64,000 bases of DNA from Rosistilla oblonga (GCF_007751715.1 NZ_CP036292.1:4781339-4845338); one strand, 5' to 3'. Numbered from the stretch's first letter, positions 39,315-48,888 are shown. Made by a program: numbers and translations. Notes: generated from the letters alone by a model not told the origin.

Positions 39315-39742
39315 CCCATCGACATCGCCGATTGCCCGGCATAAGCCTCGAAATTGCATTCGCTAACCTGTGCGTTAAGTGTCCACATATCGTACAGATA
39401 TCCAAGCATGAACAGCCCGCCGGTACAGAGCCACAACAGGCCGGTCAGCCACTTGCCCATGTAGAAGCGGTGGATCCCAAACACCCCAAGAAACGTCAGC
39501 AGAATCCAAGCGACGTTAAAGTCAAATGGACCGCTGTTGTAACGCAGGTTCGCCGTGCGGCTCATGCTTGGGATCAGGAACAGGTCGATGATCCAACCGA
39601 TGAAGAAGAAGCCAAGGGTAAACGCCCAGATCGTGCCACTGATCGGGCGACCGAAGTAGAATCGGTGGGCTCCAAAAAATCCGAAGATCCAACAGATGTA
39701 GCCGATCGTGGTCGAGTGCGTTTGCGGTTGATAGGTATTCAT
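39311..39742 (-). CDS. Membrane protein with two TM2 domains
   Basis: This is a 143-residue protein with four membrane helices in two homologous halves. Both halves carry the TM2 signature, first GFFGAHRFYFGRPISGTIW and then GVFGIHRFYMGKWLTGLLW. Each is followed by a helix ending in a DxF or DMW turn (IIDLFLIP, LYDMWTL). TM2 proteins normally have one copy, so this is an internal duplication. Their function is unknown. The N-terminus MNTYQPQTHSTTIGY lies in the cytoplasm. The gene is convergent with mfnE and unrelated to it in family. Confidence 0.88.
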   Translation of the reverse strand: MNTYQPQTHSTTIGYICWIFGFFGAHRFYFGRPISGTIWAFTLGFFFIGWIIDLFLIPSMSRTANLRYNSGPFDFNVAWILLTFLGVFGIHRFYMGKWLTGLLWLCTGGLFMLGYLYDMWTLNAQVSECNFEAYAGQSAMSMG

Positions 39743-40039
39743 ATTGGTTCACCTTGGCAGCTTGCGAGCGTTGAGTCGTAAAGGAATTCGTTCCAGGTTG
39801 TCGATCTTGGCGTAATTCGCCGCGTTGTTTTGCATTGTCGCAAAACTCATGCCAAAAATCGACATGCGTTTCGGCTGTACTCGGCTTCGGTTCCCATCGA
39901 TAATAGCCGCTGGAGTAGAGGCTTCAGCCGATCGATGCTCCGATTCATCGCAGAAGAGTTCGCCTGAAGGCTCGACTCCAACGGCCAATCCGTCTTCAAA
40001 TTCTCTCCGTCCTTTAGCCCCAGTTTTTTAAAGTTGCCG

Positions 40040-40762
40040 ATGTCGCACGCAGGCTCGCAAACCGCAGTTTTCCGAGCTGTCGACGTCGCGAAGATCTATC
40101 GCATGGGAGAAGTCCAGGTGCACGCGCTGCGAGGCGTTTCGTTGGACCTGTTCGACGGTGAGTTCATCGTTTTGCTGGGGGCCTCCGGAAGCGGCAAGTC
40201 GACGCTATTAAACATCCTCGGCGGGCTCGATACGCCGACCTCCGGAACGGTTCATTATTTGGACCGCGAGCTGACTGCAAGCGACGATGCCGAACTCACC
40301 CAATACCGGCGGCAGAGCGTCGGATTTGTCTTCCAGTTCTACAATCTGATCCCCAGCCTGACGGCACGAGAAAATGTCGAACTGATCACCGAGATCGCCA
40401 GTTCGCCGATGGATCCGTTGGAAGCCTTGGAACTGGTGCAATTGCGTGACCGAGCGAATCACTTTCCAGCTCAATTGTCCGGCGGCGAACAACAGCGAGT
40501 GGCGATCGCGCGGGCGATCGCTAAGAAACCGAAGGTCTTGTTGTGCGATGAACCAACCGGCGCGTTAGACGTTCACACCGGGATCGTCGTCCTCGAAGCG
40601 ATCGCCAGGATCAATCGCGAACTGGGAACCACGACCGCTGTGATCACGCACAATGCCGTGATCGCGCAGATGGCCGATCGTGTGATCTCGTTGTCCGATG
40701 GGCAGATCGCGGGGGTGCAGACCAACACCGACAAACGATCGGCTCAGGCGTTGCAATGGTGA
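40040..40762 (+). CDS. MacB/DevA-type ABC transporter ATPase
   Basis: This 240-residue ATPase has Walker [10 protein letters not shown] at 47-55, the Q-loop [12 protein letters not shown] near 97-108, LSGGE at 146-150, Walker [13 protein letters not shown] at 166-177, and [14 protein letters not shown] as the H-loop. ATG at 40040 is preferred over a TTG two codons earlier. It belongs to the LolD/MacB/DevA group and is followed by a permease and a HlyD adaptor, so the three form a tripartite exporter. The substrate is unknown; glycolipid or peptide export is typical for DevBCA-like systems. Confidence 0.92.
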   Translation: MSHAGSQTAVFRAVDVAKIYRMGEVQVHALRGVSLDLFDGEFIVLLGASGSGKSTLLNILGGLDTPTSGTVHYLDRELTASDDAELTQYRRQSVGFVFQFYNLIPSLTARENVELITEIASSPMDPLEALELVQLRDRANHFPAQLSGGEQQRVAIARAIAKKPKVLLCDEPTGALDVHTGIVVLEAIARINRELGTTTAVITHNAVIAQMADRVISLSDGQIAGVQTNTDKRSAQALQW

Positions 40763-40814
40763 TCCCAAGCGACGCCCGACGACGCGAGTTCCCCGATACG
40801 AATCGGCGGCCCGC

Positions 40815-43178
40815 ATGTTAAAGCTCGATCGCAAATTGATTCGCGACCTGATGCAGATGAAAGGTCAGGTGGTCGCGATCGTGCTGGTGATCGCTGCCGG
40901 AGTGGCGACGTTTGTGATGTCGATGTGTTCTTACGCTTCGCTGGCGACGAGCAAAGATTCGTTCTATCGCGAGTTCCGATTTGCGGATGTCTTTTCGTCG
41001 GCCCGTCGCGTCCCCGACACGATGCTGCCGCGGATCGCACAGATCTCGGGCGTCGCGTCGGTCGAAGCTCGGATCGTCGACGACGTGCTGCTGGACGTTC
41101 CGGAGATGGCCGATCCGGCAACCGCTCGGCTGATCTCGGTCCCCGAACGCGGCGACGCGGTGCTGAACAAGCTGTACATCGCACGCGGCCGGATGCTCGA
41201 AGCGGGCCGAACGGGAGAGGTCGTCGTTTCCGAAGTCTTCGCCGACGCCCACGGCTTCGTTGCCGGCGACACCGTCGATGCGATCATCAATGGTCGGCGG
41301 CAGACGCTGAAAATCGTCGGCGTCGCCCTCTCTCCCGAATACGTGATCCAGGTGCAACCGGGCAGCATCATGCCCGACAACAAGCGGTTTGGCGTTTTCT
41401 GGATCAACCAACGCGATCTCGAAGCGGCACTGGACATGACCGGTGCGTTTAACAGTGTCACGCTGAAGCTCGCCTACGACAGCAACGTCGACGAGGTGAT
41501 CGACCAGTTAGATCGATTGCTCAAACCGTTTGGCAGCGTCGGCGCGTACGATCGCGATCAACAGATCTCGCATCAATTCCTGTCCGACGAAATGGCGCAA
41601 TTGCGTTCGACGGCAATCATGGCTCCCGCAATCTTCCTCTCAGTCGCCGCGTTTCTGCTGAACATCGTGATCTCGCGGATCATCGCTCAACAGCGAGAAC
41701 AGATCGCCGCGTTAAAGGCGTTTGGATACACGCACGTCGAAGTCGGCCTGCACTATCTGCACATGGTGTTGGTGATCTCGTTGACCGGCACGGTGATCGG
41801 GGCGGGGCTAGGCTTTTGGATGGCGGCGAACATCGTTCATCTGTACGAAGAGTTCTACAAATTCCCGCAGCTTGAATTCCAAGTCGATTGGTTAGCGATC
41901 GCACTTGCGTTTCTGTTGACGACCGCCGCGGCATTGATCGGCACTTGGTTGAGTGTTCGCGAAGTGATCGCGCTGCCGCCGGCCGAAGCGATGCGTCCGG
42001 CACCGCCGGCAAACTATCGTCCCACGCTGATCGAACGGATTGTCCCCTCCGGATCGCTGCCGTCGGAGGTTCGGATGGTGATTCGCAATGTGGCTCGAAA
42101 GCCTTTGAAGGCGAGCCTCTCAATTTTGGGGATCGCGATGGCCGTCGCGGTGATGATCGTCGGCAACTTTTCGCTCGATTCGATCAACTACATGATGGAC
42201 TTCCAATTCCGCTTGGCGCAGCGACAGGACATCTCAGTCACTTTTGTCGAACCGGCCACAGCATCGGTCGTCTACGAAGTCTCTCGTTTGCCGGGTGTGC
42301 AAGAGAGTGAAACGATGCGCTCGGTCGCCGCGGAGGTGAAGTTTCAGAACCGCTCGCGACGCGTTGGGATCTTGGGACTACAACACCATCCTCAGCTGTA
42401 TCGTTTGCTCGACAGCCGCGAACAAGTGGTCCAGGTTCCCGACTTTGGGATCATGCTCAACAGCAAGCTCGCCGATCTGCTGAGCGCCCGGCCAGGCAGT
42501 CTTGTCACGCTGGAGATCCTGGAAGACAAACGCCCCACGGTGGAGATCGAAGTCACCGCGATCGTCGAGGAATACACAGGCGTCAACGCATATATGAACA
42601 AACAACAACTGCACAAGTTGTTGAAAGAATCGGAGGTTGCATCGGGGGCTTATCTAAAAGTCGATTCGAGCCGCTTGCAGGATGTTTTTCGCGAGTTGGA
42701 GCAACGACCGGGCGTCGGCAGCGTGGCGATTAAGTTGGCGGTGTTGGAGAGTTTCAACGAGACGGTCGCCAAAAACATCCTGGTGATGCGTTCGTTTATC
42801 ATTATGTTTGCCGCAGTGATCGCGATTGGCGTGGTCTACAATAGTGCAAGGATTTCGCTGTCCGAACGCAGCCGCGATCTGGCCACGATGCGCGTCGTCG
42901 GCTTCACCCGCCGAGAGGTCTCGATCGTGTTGTTGGGTGAGATCGGCCTGTTCACTGTGTGCGCGATTCCGATAGGCTGTTTGTTGGGCTACGGCCTGGC
43001 CGGCGTGATGGCGGCGGGACTCGATACCGACAACTACCGGATCCCATTGGTCGTCAGCCGCGAGACTTTCGCCCTGGCTGCGATGGTTGTTGTCGTCGCG
43101 ACGTTCCTGTCGGGCTTGATCGTGCAACGGCGAATCAACGAACTGGATCTTGTCGCGGTGTTGAAGATGCGTGAGTAA
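40815..43178 (+). CDS. FtsX-type ABC transporter permease with two FtsX domains
   Basis: This is a 787-residue permease. An N-terminal helix (VVAIVLVIAAGVATFVMSM) is followed by a periplasmic MacB-like domain. The first FtsX domain at about 265-420 contains RIIAQQREQIAALKAFGYTH. A second membrane anchor and periplasmic domain follow, with a final FtsX domain at about 655-787 containing SERSRDLATMRVVGFTRRE. This double arrangement is usual for DevC/SalY-like permeases of tripartite exporters. I chose ATG 40815 because the upstream 39 residues are basic and not family-like. It lies 52 bases after the ATPase gene and 23 bases before the adaptor gene. Confidence 0.9.
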   Translation: MLKLDRKLIRDLMQMKGQVVAIVLVIAAGVATFVMSMCSYASLATSKDSFYREFRFADVFSSARRVPDTMLPRIAQISGVASVEARIVDDVLLDVPEMADPATARLISVPERGDAVLNKLYIARGRMLEAGRTGEVVVSEVFADAHGFVAGDTVDAIINGRRQTLKIVGVALSPEYVIQVQPGSIMPDNKRFGVFWINQRDLEAALDMTGAFNSVTLKLAYDSNVDEVIDQLDRLLKPFGSVGAYDRDQQISHQFLSDEMAQLRSTAIMAPAIFLSVAAFLLNIVISRIIAQQREQIAALKAFGYTHVEVGLHYLHMVLVISLTGTVIGAGLGFWMAANIVHLYEEFYKFPQLEFQVDWLAIALAFLLTTAAALIGTWLSVREVIALPPAEAMRPAPPANYRPTLIERIVPSGSLPSEVRMVIRNVARKPLKASLSILGIAMAVAVMIVGNFSLDSINYMMDFQFRLAQRQDISVTFVEPATASVVYEVSRLPGVQESETMRSVAAEVKFQNRSRRVGILGLQHHPQLYRLLDSREQVVQVPDFGIMLNSKLADLLSARPGSLVTLEILEDKRPTVEIEVTAIVEEYTGVNAYMNKQQLHKLLKESEVASGAYLKVDSSRLQDVFRELEQRPGVGSVAIKLAVLESFNETVAKNILVMRSFIIMFAAVIAIGVVYNSARISLSERSRDLATMRVVGFTRREVSIVLLGEIGLFTVCAIPIGCLLGYGLAGVMAAGLDTDNYRIPLVVSRETFALAAMVVVVATFLSGLIVQRRINELDLVAVLKMRE

Positions 43179-43201
43179 CTCCCTATAGATATTCCCCGGT
43201 C

Positions 43202-44410
43202 ATGAAGTTCTCACTCAAAACATTCATCTGGTTGACGATGTTCGTTGCCCTGGCATTGGCCAGCGCGTTCACATTGATCCCCAAACCAATCGCCGTTGAA
43301 TTTGCGACCGCCACGATCGGCCCGCTGCGCGTGACAGTGCAGGAGGACGGCAAGACGCGGATCCGCGAAAAGTACATCATTTCGGCTCCCGTCTCCGGAC
43401 GAATCTCTCGGATCGAACTGGACGCGGGGGACTATTGCGATGAAAAAACACTGCTGGCAGTGATCCTGCCGAGCGATCCGGCGATCCTCGATTCGCGTGC
43501 GCGAGCCGAAGCAAATGCGAGAGTCTTGGCTTCCGAAGCCGCGCTGCAACGAGCCAACTCCAGCGCCGAACAGGCTCGGATCAACCATGAACTGAGCCAA
43601 TCGAAACTGGAACGAGCCGAGACGCTGTTGGCCAGTCGAGCGATTTCGCAGGAACAGTACGACGTCGTGCGAGCCGAAAGTTTGGCAGCAGCTCAAGCGA
43701 TCAAGACCGCCAGCTTCGATACCGAGATCGCCCGCTTTGAATTGGAGATGGCCGAAGCCGCCGTCGATCAGTTCTCCGATAAACAGAAGGAATCGTCGGC
43801 GGAGCCGTTTGAAATCTATGCGCCGATCTCAGGGCGCGTGTTGCGAGTTTTTGAAGAGAGTTCTACGGTCGTTGCCGTGGGGACGCCGCTGTTGGAATTG
43901 GGCGATCCCAGTAATCTGGAGATCGAAATCGATGTCCTCTCCACCGACGCGGTCCGGATCAAACCGGGAGCCGAATTGATGGTCGAACACTGGGGTGGCG
44001 ACACGCCGCTGTCGGGCAACGTCCGCGTGATCGAACCGGGGGCGTTCACCAAGATCTCATCGCTGGGGGTCGAGGAGCAACGCGTCAACATTATCGCCGA
44101 CTTCAACGAACCGGTGGAAAGGATCGCTTCGCTGGGGGACGGTTATCGGATCGAAGCTCGGATTACCGTCAAGGAACTCAGCAAAGCGCTGCAGATCCCC
44201 AACAGTGCGTTATTTCGTCACCAGCGGAAATGGCATGTGCTTTCGATCGTCGATGGGAAAGCCAACCTGCAACCGGTGCAAATCGGATTGCAGAGCGAAT
44301 CAGAGACCGAGATCACCGACGGGTTGACCGGCGGCGATCGAGTGATCGTTTACCCCAGCGACGCGATCCGCCCCGGAACCGCAGTCAAACCGGTCCCACG
44401 CGTCCCGTGA
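43202..44410 (+). CDS. HlyD-family periplasmic adaptor protein
   Basis: This 402-residue membrane fusion protein is anchored by an N-terminal helix (TFIWLTMFVALALASAFTLI). A lipoyl-like half-motif (ISAPVSGRISRIELDAGDYC) comes next. A coiled-coil hairpin spans about residues 90-190 and is rich in Glu/Ala/Arg. The second lipoyl half is IYAPISGRVLRVFEESSTVV, followed by beta-barrel and membrane-proximal domains. It bridges the ABC permease to an outer-membrane channel, which is not encoded nearby. It is the third gene of the exporter operon. Confidence 0.9.
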   Translation: MKFSLKTFIWLTMFVALALASAFTLIPKPIAVEFATATIGPLRVTVQEDGKTRIREKYIISAPVSGRISRIELDAGDYCDEKTLLAVILPSDPAILDSRARAEANARVLASEAALQRANSSAEQARINHELSQSKLERAETLLASRAISQEQYDVVRAESLAAAQAIKTASFDTEIARFELEMAEAAVDQFSDKQKESSAEPFEIYAPISGRVLRVFEESSTVVAVGTPLLELGDPSNLEIEIDVLSTDAVRIKPGAELMVEHWGGDTPLSGNVRVIEPGAFTKISSLGVEEQRVNIIADFNEPVERIASLGDGYRIEARITVKELSKALQIPNSALFRHQRKWHVLSIVDGKANLQPVQIGLQSESETEITDGLTGGDRVIVYPSDAIRPGTAVKPVPRVP

Positions 44411-44433
44411 TCGCCCCAAGTCGTACGACGCGT

Positions 44434-44492
44434 GCTTTCGCGGAGCGAAAGACGACACTCGCAGCGTTGGTCGCCTTTCGCTCCGCGAAAGT
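44434..44492. repeat. Inverted repeat downstream of the exporter operon
   Basis: A 23-base arm at 44434-44456 is complementary, with one or two mismatches, to 44470-44492. Each arm itself contains a small palindrome CTTTCGCGGAGCGAAAG or its complement. It follows the adaptor stop by 24 bases and could act as a terminator-like hairpin or be another intergenic repeat. Confidence 0.7.
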
Positions 44493-44509
44493 GCGTTCGG
44501 CACGGTCTA

Positions 44510-44526
44510 CTAGCACGACGCGCAAG
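44510..44526. repeat. Left arm fragment of a palindrome split by the IS4 element
   Basis: CTAGCACGACGCGCAAG is the outer part of the left arm of a palindromic repeat; the arm continues as CGAGTG at 46060-46065, beyond the insertion sequence. Its last eight bases are one copy of the target duplication. Confidence 0.85.
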
Positions 44527-46051
44527 TTTTGATGTTGCGCGTTGATGGGGTTGCTAGCGAAAATTGGTATTGCAGAAAGAGGTGAGACATCCTGAGTTTG
44601 TGAGTTACCACACAAACAAAGCCCAGGAGCTCACCGATGGCAATCATGGAAGATTCCCTCCCCGCGATCAAGTCGTTTCTGCCGAACACGCAGGGTTCTG
44701 CTCACTTTCGAAGCATGCTGCTGCGATTCTTGATCGCTATTCTTACGCGGCACGGTCGAAACTCGTGCATGTTTGCAGCCTCCGCCATCGAGGGAAAACC
44801 GCGGCATCGGGCACAACCCGGACGCTTCCTTAAACGGTACCGGCAGGCTATCGCCGATTTGCTCGCGGCGATCACCCTAAAGATGCTTCGTGATCAGGAT
44901 TGGAACGGCCGCTATCTCCTGCTGCTCGATTCAACGCTCGTCGCCACTGCCGGCCAGACCATCGAAAACACCTTCAGCACCGGTAACTCCAAACGTCGAC
45001 CGGCCAAGAATCGCCGCTACACCAAGTACAAATATCAACGAAAGAGTTGCCACTGTTTCGTGTTCGCATTGCTGCTGACTCCTGACGGATTGCGAGTACC
45101 GATGTGGCTGCCGTACTACACCAAGCCTTATGCGAAGGTCCACAAGATCAAACATCGGACGCAGGCGCAGCTTGCGGCGCAGTTGATTTGCGACGCGCAG
45201 GTACCGGCCGGCACCGAACTGATTGTTGTGCTCGGAGACACCGCATTTGACGCCAAATGCGTGCGTGCGGCTTGCCAGGAGCGAGGCTATTTCTGGATCG
45301 TTCCGGTCAACACCAATCGCGTCTTCTCTGCAAAGAAGCACGGCAAGCGGCCTCGTGTGAGTTTGCGAATCGAACAACTTCCTGCATCACGTTTCCAAAC
45401 CATTCGTCTTTCGATCGGTGCGGGGCCTTACGCTGCTCAGCGTCGAGCCTCCTGCCATCGAACGGCACTCCGCCGCCGCGACGGGACGAAGTCAACTCGG
45501 ACGTATCACGTCCACAGCGAGAGAAGCGAGGTCCACAATGTGGGCATGGTCATGCTCGTCTTTTCCTCGAGTAAGCCGATTGGCAAAAAGATTCAACGTG
45601 AAGGGACGAAGTTGTTGATGACCAATGCAAAGCACTTGTCGGCTCGGCAGGTTTGTGAGCTGTACAGTCTACGTTGGCAGATCGAGTTGTTCTTCAAAGA
45701 ACTCAAGAGCACGCTGGGAATGAACCAGTACAGCTTCAAAGATTTCGAGGCGGTCGAGAGCTGGATGGGGATCGTCTTGATCACGTTCTGCTATCTGGAA
45801 TGGACTCGTCGCCGCAAGCTGGCTGATCGCCGAATCGACGATCGGCAGCGCAAATGCTGGAAGCACGCTCGCAGCTACACCGTCCGCGAGGCGTTGTTGG
45901 TAGGCATTCGCTATCGCGAGCACCAGTGGCACCTGCGACGGCTAAAAACCAACCACGGACTCCGCACACTGAGGAAACGCTACACTGAGCTTTTATCCCA
46001 GGAATACCGGTGCGTCGCCTGACTAAAGCATCCAACGGCGCAACATCAAAA
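44527..46051 (+). mobile_element. IS4-family insertion sequence, 1525 bp, intact
   Basis: The ends carry inverted repeats: TTTTGATGTTGCGC at 44527-44540 and its exact complement at 46038-46051, with weaker similarity continuing inward. The 8-base direct duplication CGCGCAAG flanks the element at 44519-44526 and 46052-46059. One intact transposase gene fills it. The perfect ends and target duplication indicate a recent insertion. Confidence 0.93.
44637..46022 (+). CDS. IS4-family DDE transposase
   Basis: This 461-residue DDE transposase is intact. The first Asp is Asp98 in LLLLDSTLVATAG. The second is in VVLGDTAFDAKCV near residue 201. The Glu is near residue 350 in the family signature YSLRWQIELFFKELKS, which matches the Y-x-x-R-W-x-I-E-x-x-F-K pattern of IS4. 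The rest is rich in basic residues for DNA binding. No frameshift or stop interrupts it. It should excise and insert its own element with 8-base target duplications, as seen around it. Confidence 0.92.
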   Translation: MAIMEDSLPAIKSFLPNTQGSAHFRSMLLRFLIAILTRHGRNSCMFAASAIEGKPRHRAQPGRFLKRYRQAIADLLAAITLKMLRDQDWNGRYLLLLDSTLVATAGQTIENTFSTGNSKRRPAKNRRYTKYKYQRKSCHCFVFALLLTPDGLRVPMWLPYYTKPYAKVHKIKHRTQAQLAAQLICDAQVPAGTELIVVLGDTAFDAKCVRAACQERGYFWIVPVNTNRVFSAKKHGKRPRVSLRIEQLPASRFQTIRLSIGAGPYAAQRRASCHRTALRRRDGTKSTRTYHVHSERSEVHNVGMVMLVFSSSKPIGKKIQREGTKLLMTNAKHLSARQVCELYSLRWQIELFFKELKSTLGMNQYSFKDFEAVESWMGIVLITFCYLEWTRRRKLADRRIDDRQRKCWKHARSYTVREALLVGIRYREHQWHLRRLKTNHGLRTLRKRYTELLSQEYRCVA

Positions 46052-46118
46052 CGCGCAAGCGAGTGCTCCCCAGACATTTGCGTCCTGCTTTGATTTCACT
46101 CGCTTGCGCTTCGTGCTA
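46052..46118. repeat. Right part of the palindrome interrupted by the IS4 element
   Basis: This contains the second target duplication CGCGCAAG, the left-arm end CGAGTG, a loop of 31 bases, and the full right arm CACTCGCTTGCGCTTCGTGC ending in TA at 46118. Joined to 44510-44526 it forms a palindrome with 23-base arms and one mismatch. Its right boundary touches the IS5 element. Confidence 0.88.
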
Positions 46119-47038
46119 GGCACTGTTTATTAAAGCAGTTTGAGCACTCGCCGCATGGCGGCGAGTTGAACGAAAGCAAGGTACGAACAGGCAAGTTTAT
46201 CGTATCGCGTCGCCACTCGGCGAGATTCTTTTAGCCAGCCGATCAGTCGTTCGATGATATTGCGGCGGCGGTAAGCTTCGCGATCAAAATTCGCATCCCG
46301 TGATTCGTTAGCCTTCGATCCGATGACCGGTTTGATCTGGCGGTCGCGGATGAACTGGCGAATCGCGTTACTGCTGTATCCCTTGTCTCCTGCGATCACT
46401 TCAGGACGACTGTCGTAGCGATGAAGACTTAGTTCACAGCTTGCGATGAGATTCTCAAGTTCCGTCGACTCGTGGCGTTGACCGCCAGTCGCCGTGATTC
46501 CGAGCAACGTTCCCTCGCCATCGCATAGCACATGAATTTTCGTCGAGTATCCGCCTCGAGAACGTCCCAGAGCCACTAATTCATCGTTCTTTTCGCTCTG
46601 CGGAATCATACCCGAAGCGCTGCGGTGAGCCCGAATGACGCTACCGTCAACGCACCAAAGCGACCGGTCAATCTTCTCCAGTGCGTCCAGTCGCTTCAGT
46701 AGTGTTTGATAAATTCTGGCCCAGAGCCCTTCCTTGGTCCATCGTCGAAATCTGGCGTAGACCGTTTGCCATTTCCCCAGTTGCTCAGGTAGATCTCGCC
46801 AGGGGCTTCCAGTCTTCGTGATCCAGAGTATCCCATCTATTACCGTGCGATGGTTGCTCCACTGTCGTCCCGGCTTACCGAGCCGCTGCTTGGGCAGCAG
46901 ATGACGGATTGCATTGAACTCCCGATCTGTGAGACGATGGCGTGGCATTTGGCTTCCTCCTTGGAGCACTTTGGTAGGTACTCCGGGAGGTTGCCGAATG
47001 CGTTTCTGTTTGACCAGATCAGTTTGTTAAACAGTGCC
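46119..47038 (-). mobile_element. IS5-family (IS427-type) insertion sequence, 920 bp, intact
   Basis: The left end reads GGCACTGTTTATTAA, and the right end is its near complement TTGTTAAACAGTGCC. TA flanks both sides (46117-46118 and 47039-47040), the short target duplication typical of the IS427 group. A single intact transposase gene lies inside. Confidence 0.9.
46130..46948 (-). CDS. IS5-family transposase
   Basis: This is a 272-residue DDE transposase. The N-terminal DUF4096-like helical part contains RHRLTDREFNAIRHLLP and KTGSPWRDLPEQLGKWQTVY. The catalytic Asp residues are in LWCVDGSVIRAHRS and VIAGDKGYSSNAI; the Glu is in RRRNIIERLIGWLKESRRVA. I chose ATG 46948 because AGGAGG lies just upstream; seven more residues are possible upstream. 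It is in one frame, unlike many IS427 elements that need a frameshift. Confidence 0.9.
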   Translation of the reverse strand: MPRHRLTDREFNAIRHLLPKQRLGKPGRQWSNHRTVIDGILWITKTGSPWRDLPEQLGKWQTVYARFRRWTKEGLWARIYQTLLKRLDALEKIDRSLWCVDGSVIRAHRSASGMIPQSEKNDELVALGRSRGGYSTKIHVLCDGEGTLLGITATGGQRHESTELENLIASCELSLHRYDSRPEVIAGDKGYSSNAIRQFIRDRQIKPVIGSKANESRDANFDREAYRRRNIIERLIGWLKESRRVATRYDKLACSYLAFVQLAAMRRVLKLL

Positions 47039-47058
47039 TAGTATGGTTAAACGAAGCG

Positions 47059-48888
47059 TTACGTCCCGGCTTCCTGTTTCCGCGGGCCGAGGGCGGCGAC
47101 GATTTCGTCGACTGCTGATTCGGGGAGCGTGGGCAAGATCGCTTCGATTTTTGGGATCTCTGCTGCGGGAAGGTCCCCCGCCAGCTGCGTTATCCAATAC
47201 ATGCCGTATCCGCTACTCTTGCTGCCAAGTTTTTCGATCGCCGCGATCCAGCTGTCGGTCGCTTCGGCGTGACCGATGCGGATCATTACCGCCACGACGT
47301 TGCGAAGCTCATAGACGCGGGCGCTTCGTTTCAAAAGAGCGGCAAACTTGGTCGACAGATATTCGTCCAGCGGCGGCGTCGAAACGGTCGCCAGTTCGGT
47401 CACCGCCTCCAGATCATCTTGAGCAATCGCCTCGTCGAGCCATGCGGGATCCCAGACCCGCGGTCGGGATGGGTCGGCTTCGTCGCCATCGCTGTCGCGG
47501 TGCGCCGCGGCGACGCGCGAGTGCATGTACCAGAGATCGCGATCGCCACCGTAGACGATGAAACGCTGGACCGCCTCGTGCCGCTGTTTCGCTTTTCCTC
47601 GCGACTTGCTGCCAACTTGATAGTAGGGGGAGAAGACCTTGTAGACTTCGTGCGGCGTCAACGACTCGACTCCCGCTCGCAAACAGTTCACGAAAATGTC
47701 ATCGGGCAATTCATCGCGACTCTCGACAAGCAATTGATGCATCGATGCCGCGCCGGTGCTGAGCATCACCTGCGTCAACTGTTGGACCACGTCGGCACCG
47801 GAGACCGGCGTTCCCTTCAGCGCCGTCAACGCTGCGTGCTGCGAAAACAGCCACTGCAACAATTCCAACGTCGGCTCATCGCTGCGCTCCTGCAACGCCA
47901 ACAACAAGGTGTGGAAGCGGACAAGCGCCGGGCCTAGCTTGGTACGCGTTTTCGATTCGAGCAAATCGGTCGCTTGTTGCCGGACCGTCTCCCGCGCGAC
48001 TTCGGCCAACGTGGCGCTTGCGTTCTGACTGACCGGGATCGCGGCCAGTTCGAGATCCTTCGATTTCAACGCCGCGGAGTAGATCGCGATGGTTTTGTCG
48101 TCGTCGAATCGGGCCAGTCGTTCCAGCGCGACGCGGCGGACTTCTTTGGAACGCGCCTTGGCTTGGTCGTGAAGATGCGGCAGGTCGTCGTCGGAATCGC
48201 CAAGGCATCCGAGCGCCGCGATCTTCATCTCTTTCGAACCGTTTTCGAACGCTTCCAAGACCAGCGGGCGAGCGGCTTGCGGATCCAAGCGGTAGAGCGT
48301 TCGCAATCGCCGCACGTTCCCAGCCCGTCCCTTGATGTCGATCTCTTCGGCGATCAACGGCACGATCGCGCGGCCATAACCGGGCAGGAGCCGATCGGCG
48401 ACAAAATCGGCCAGTTCGGGATAGGTATCGTCCAACGCGGCGACTGCCAAATTGATGATCCGCAAATCGGCAAACGCTCCCTGATCGTAGGCTTCGCGAA
48501 TCGTTTCCATCCGCCCCGAACCGGTCGAGGTAAGGGCTTCGACTAACGGCTTCATCAACTTGGCCGAAACCTGCGTCGTCTGGGTGCCGAGGCTCGACGT
48601 CGCGATCGGTTCCAGATCGCCCTGGATCGTCGTTTGCCCCTGTGTATAAAGGATGGCCGAGACGAGAGAGCTGAGGTCCAACAGCGCCTGTGCCGATTCG
48701 TCGGCCGGCGCGTCAACAAGCCGTTGGATCGACGCGGCGACCTGTCCGAATACGGGAGCCTTGGCAGCCGACTTCTCCAACGGCTCCACTAATTTGGTCA
48801 AGCGAAAGTCCCCGGCGGCGAGATTACTGCCAGCGATCGCGAGCCGCCGCGTTTCGTCATAGACTTGATTTAAGACCGCTAGACTCAT
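47059..48888 (-). CDS. HEAT-like repeat protein of unknown function
   Basis: This is a 609-residue, wholly helical, cytoplasmic protein. Residues 200-330 show HEAT-like helix pairs (LRTLYRLDPQAARPLVLEAF, KEMKIAALGCLGDSDDDLP, KEVRRVALERLARFDDD). No catalytic motif is recognisable. I placed the start at ATG 48888 (MSLAVLNQVYDETRRLAIAG). A frame running up to 49122 overlaps the divergent thioredoxin-like gene and has no family-like sequence. The IS5 element ends 20 bases beyond the stop codon, so the gene was spared. A scaffold role is likely but unproven. Confidence 0.75.
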   Translation of the reverse strand: MSLAVLNQVYDETRRLAIAGSNLAAGDFRLTKLVEPLEKSAAKAPVFGQVAASIQRLVDAPADESAQALLDLSSLVSAILYTQGQTTIQGDLEPIATSSLGTQTTQVSAKLMKPLVEALTSTGSGRMETIREAYDQGAFADLRIINLAVAALDDTYPELADFVADRLLPGYGRAIVPLIAEEIDIKGRAGNVRRLRTLYRLDPQAARPLVLEAFENGSKEMKIAALGCLGDSDDDLPHLHDQAKARSKEVRRVALERLARFDDDKTIAIYSAALKSKDLELAAIPVSQNASATLAEVARETVRQQATDLLESKTRTKLGPALVRFHTLLLALQERSDEPTLELLQWLFSQHAALTALKGTPVSGADVVQQLTQVMLSTGAASMHQLLVESRDELPDDIFVNCLRAGVESLTPHEVYKVFSPYYQVGSKSRGKAKQRHEAVQRFIVYGGDRDLWYMHSRVAAAHRDSDGDEADPSRPRVWDPAWLDEAIAQDDLEAVTELATVSTPPLDEYLSTKFAALLKRSARVYELRNVVAVMIRIGHAEATDSWIAAIEKLGSKSSGYGMYWITQLAGDLPAAEIPKIEAILPTLPESAVDEIVAALGPRKQEAGT

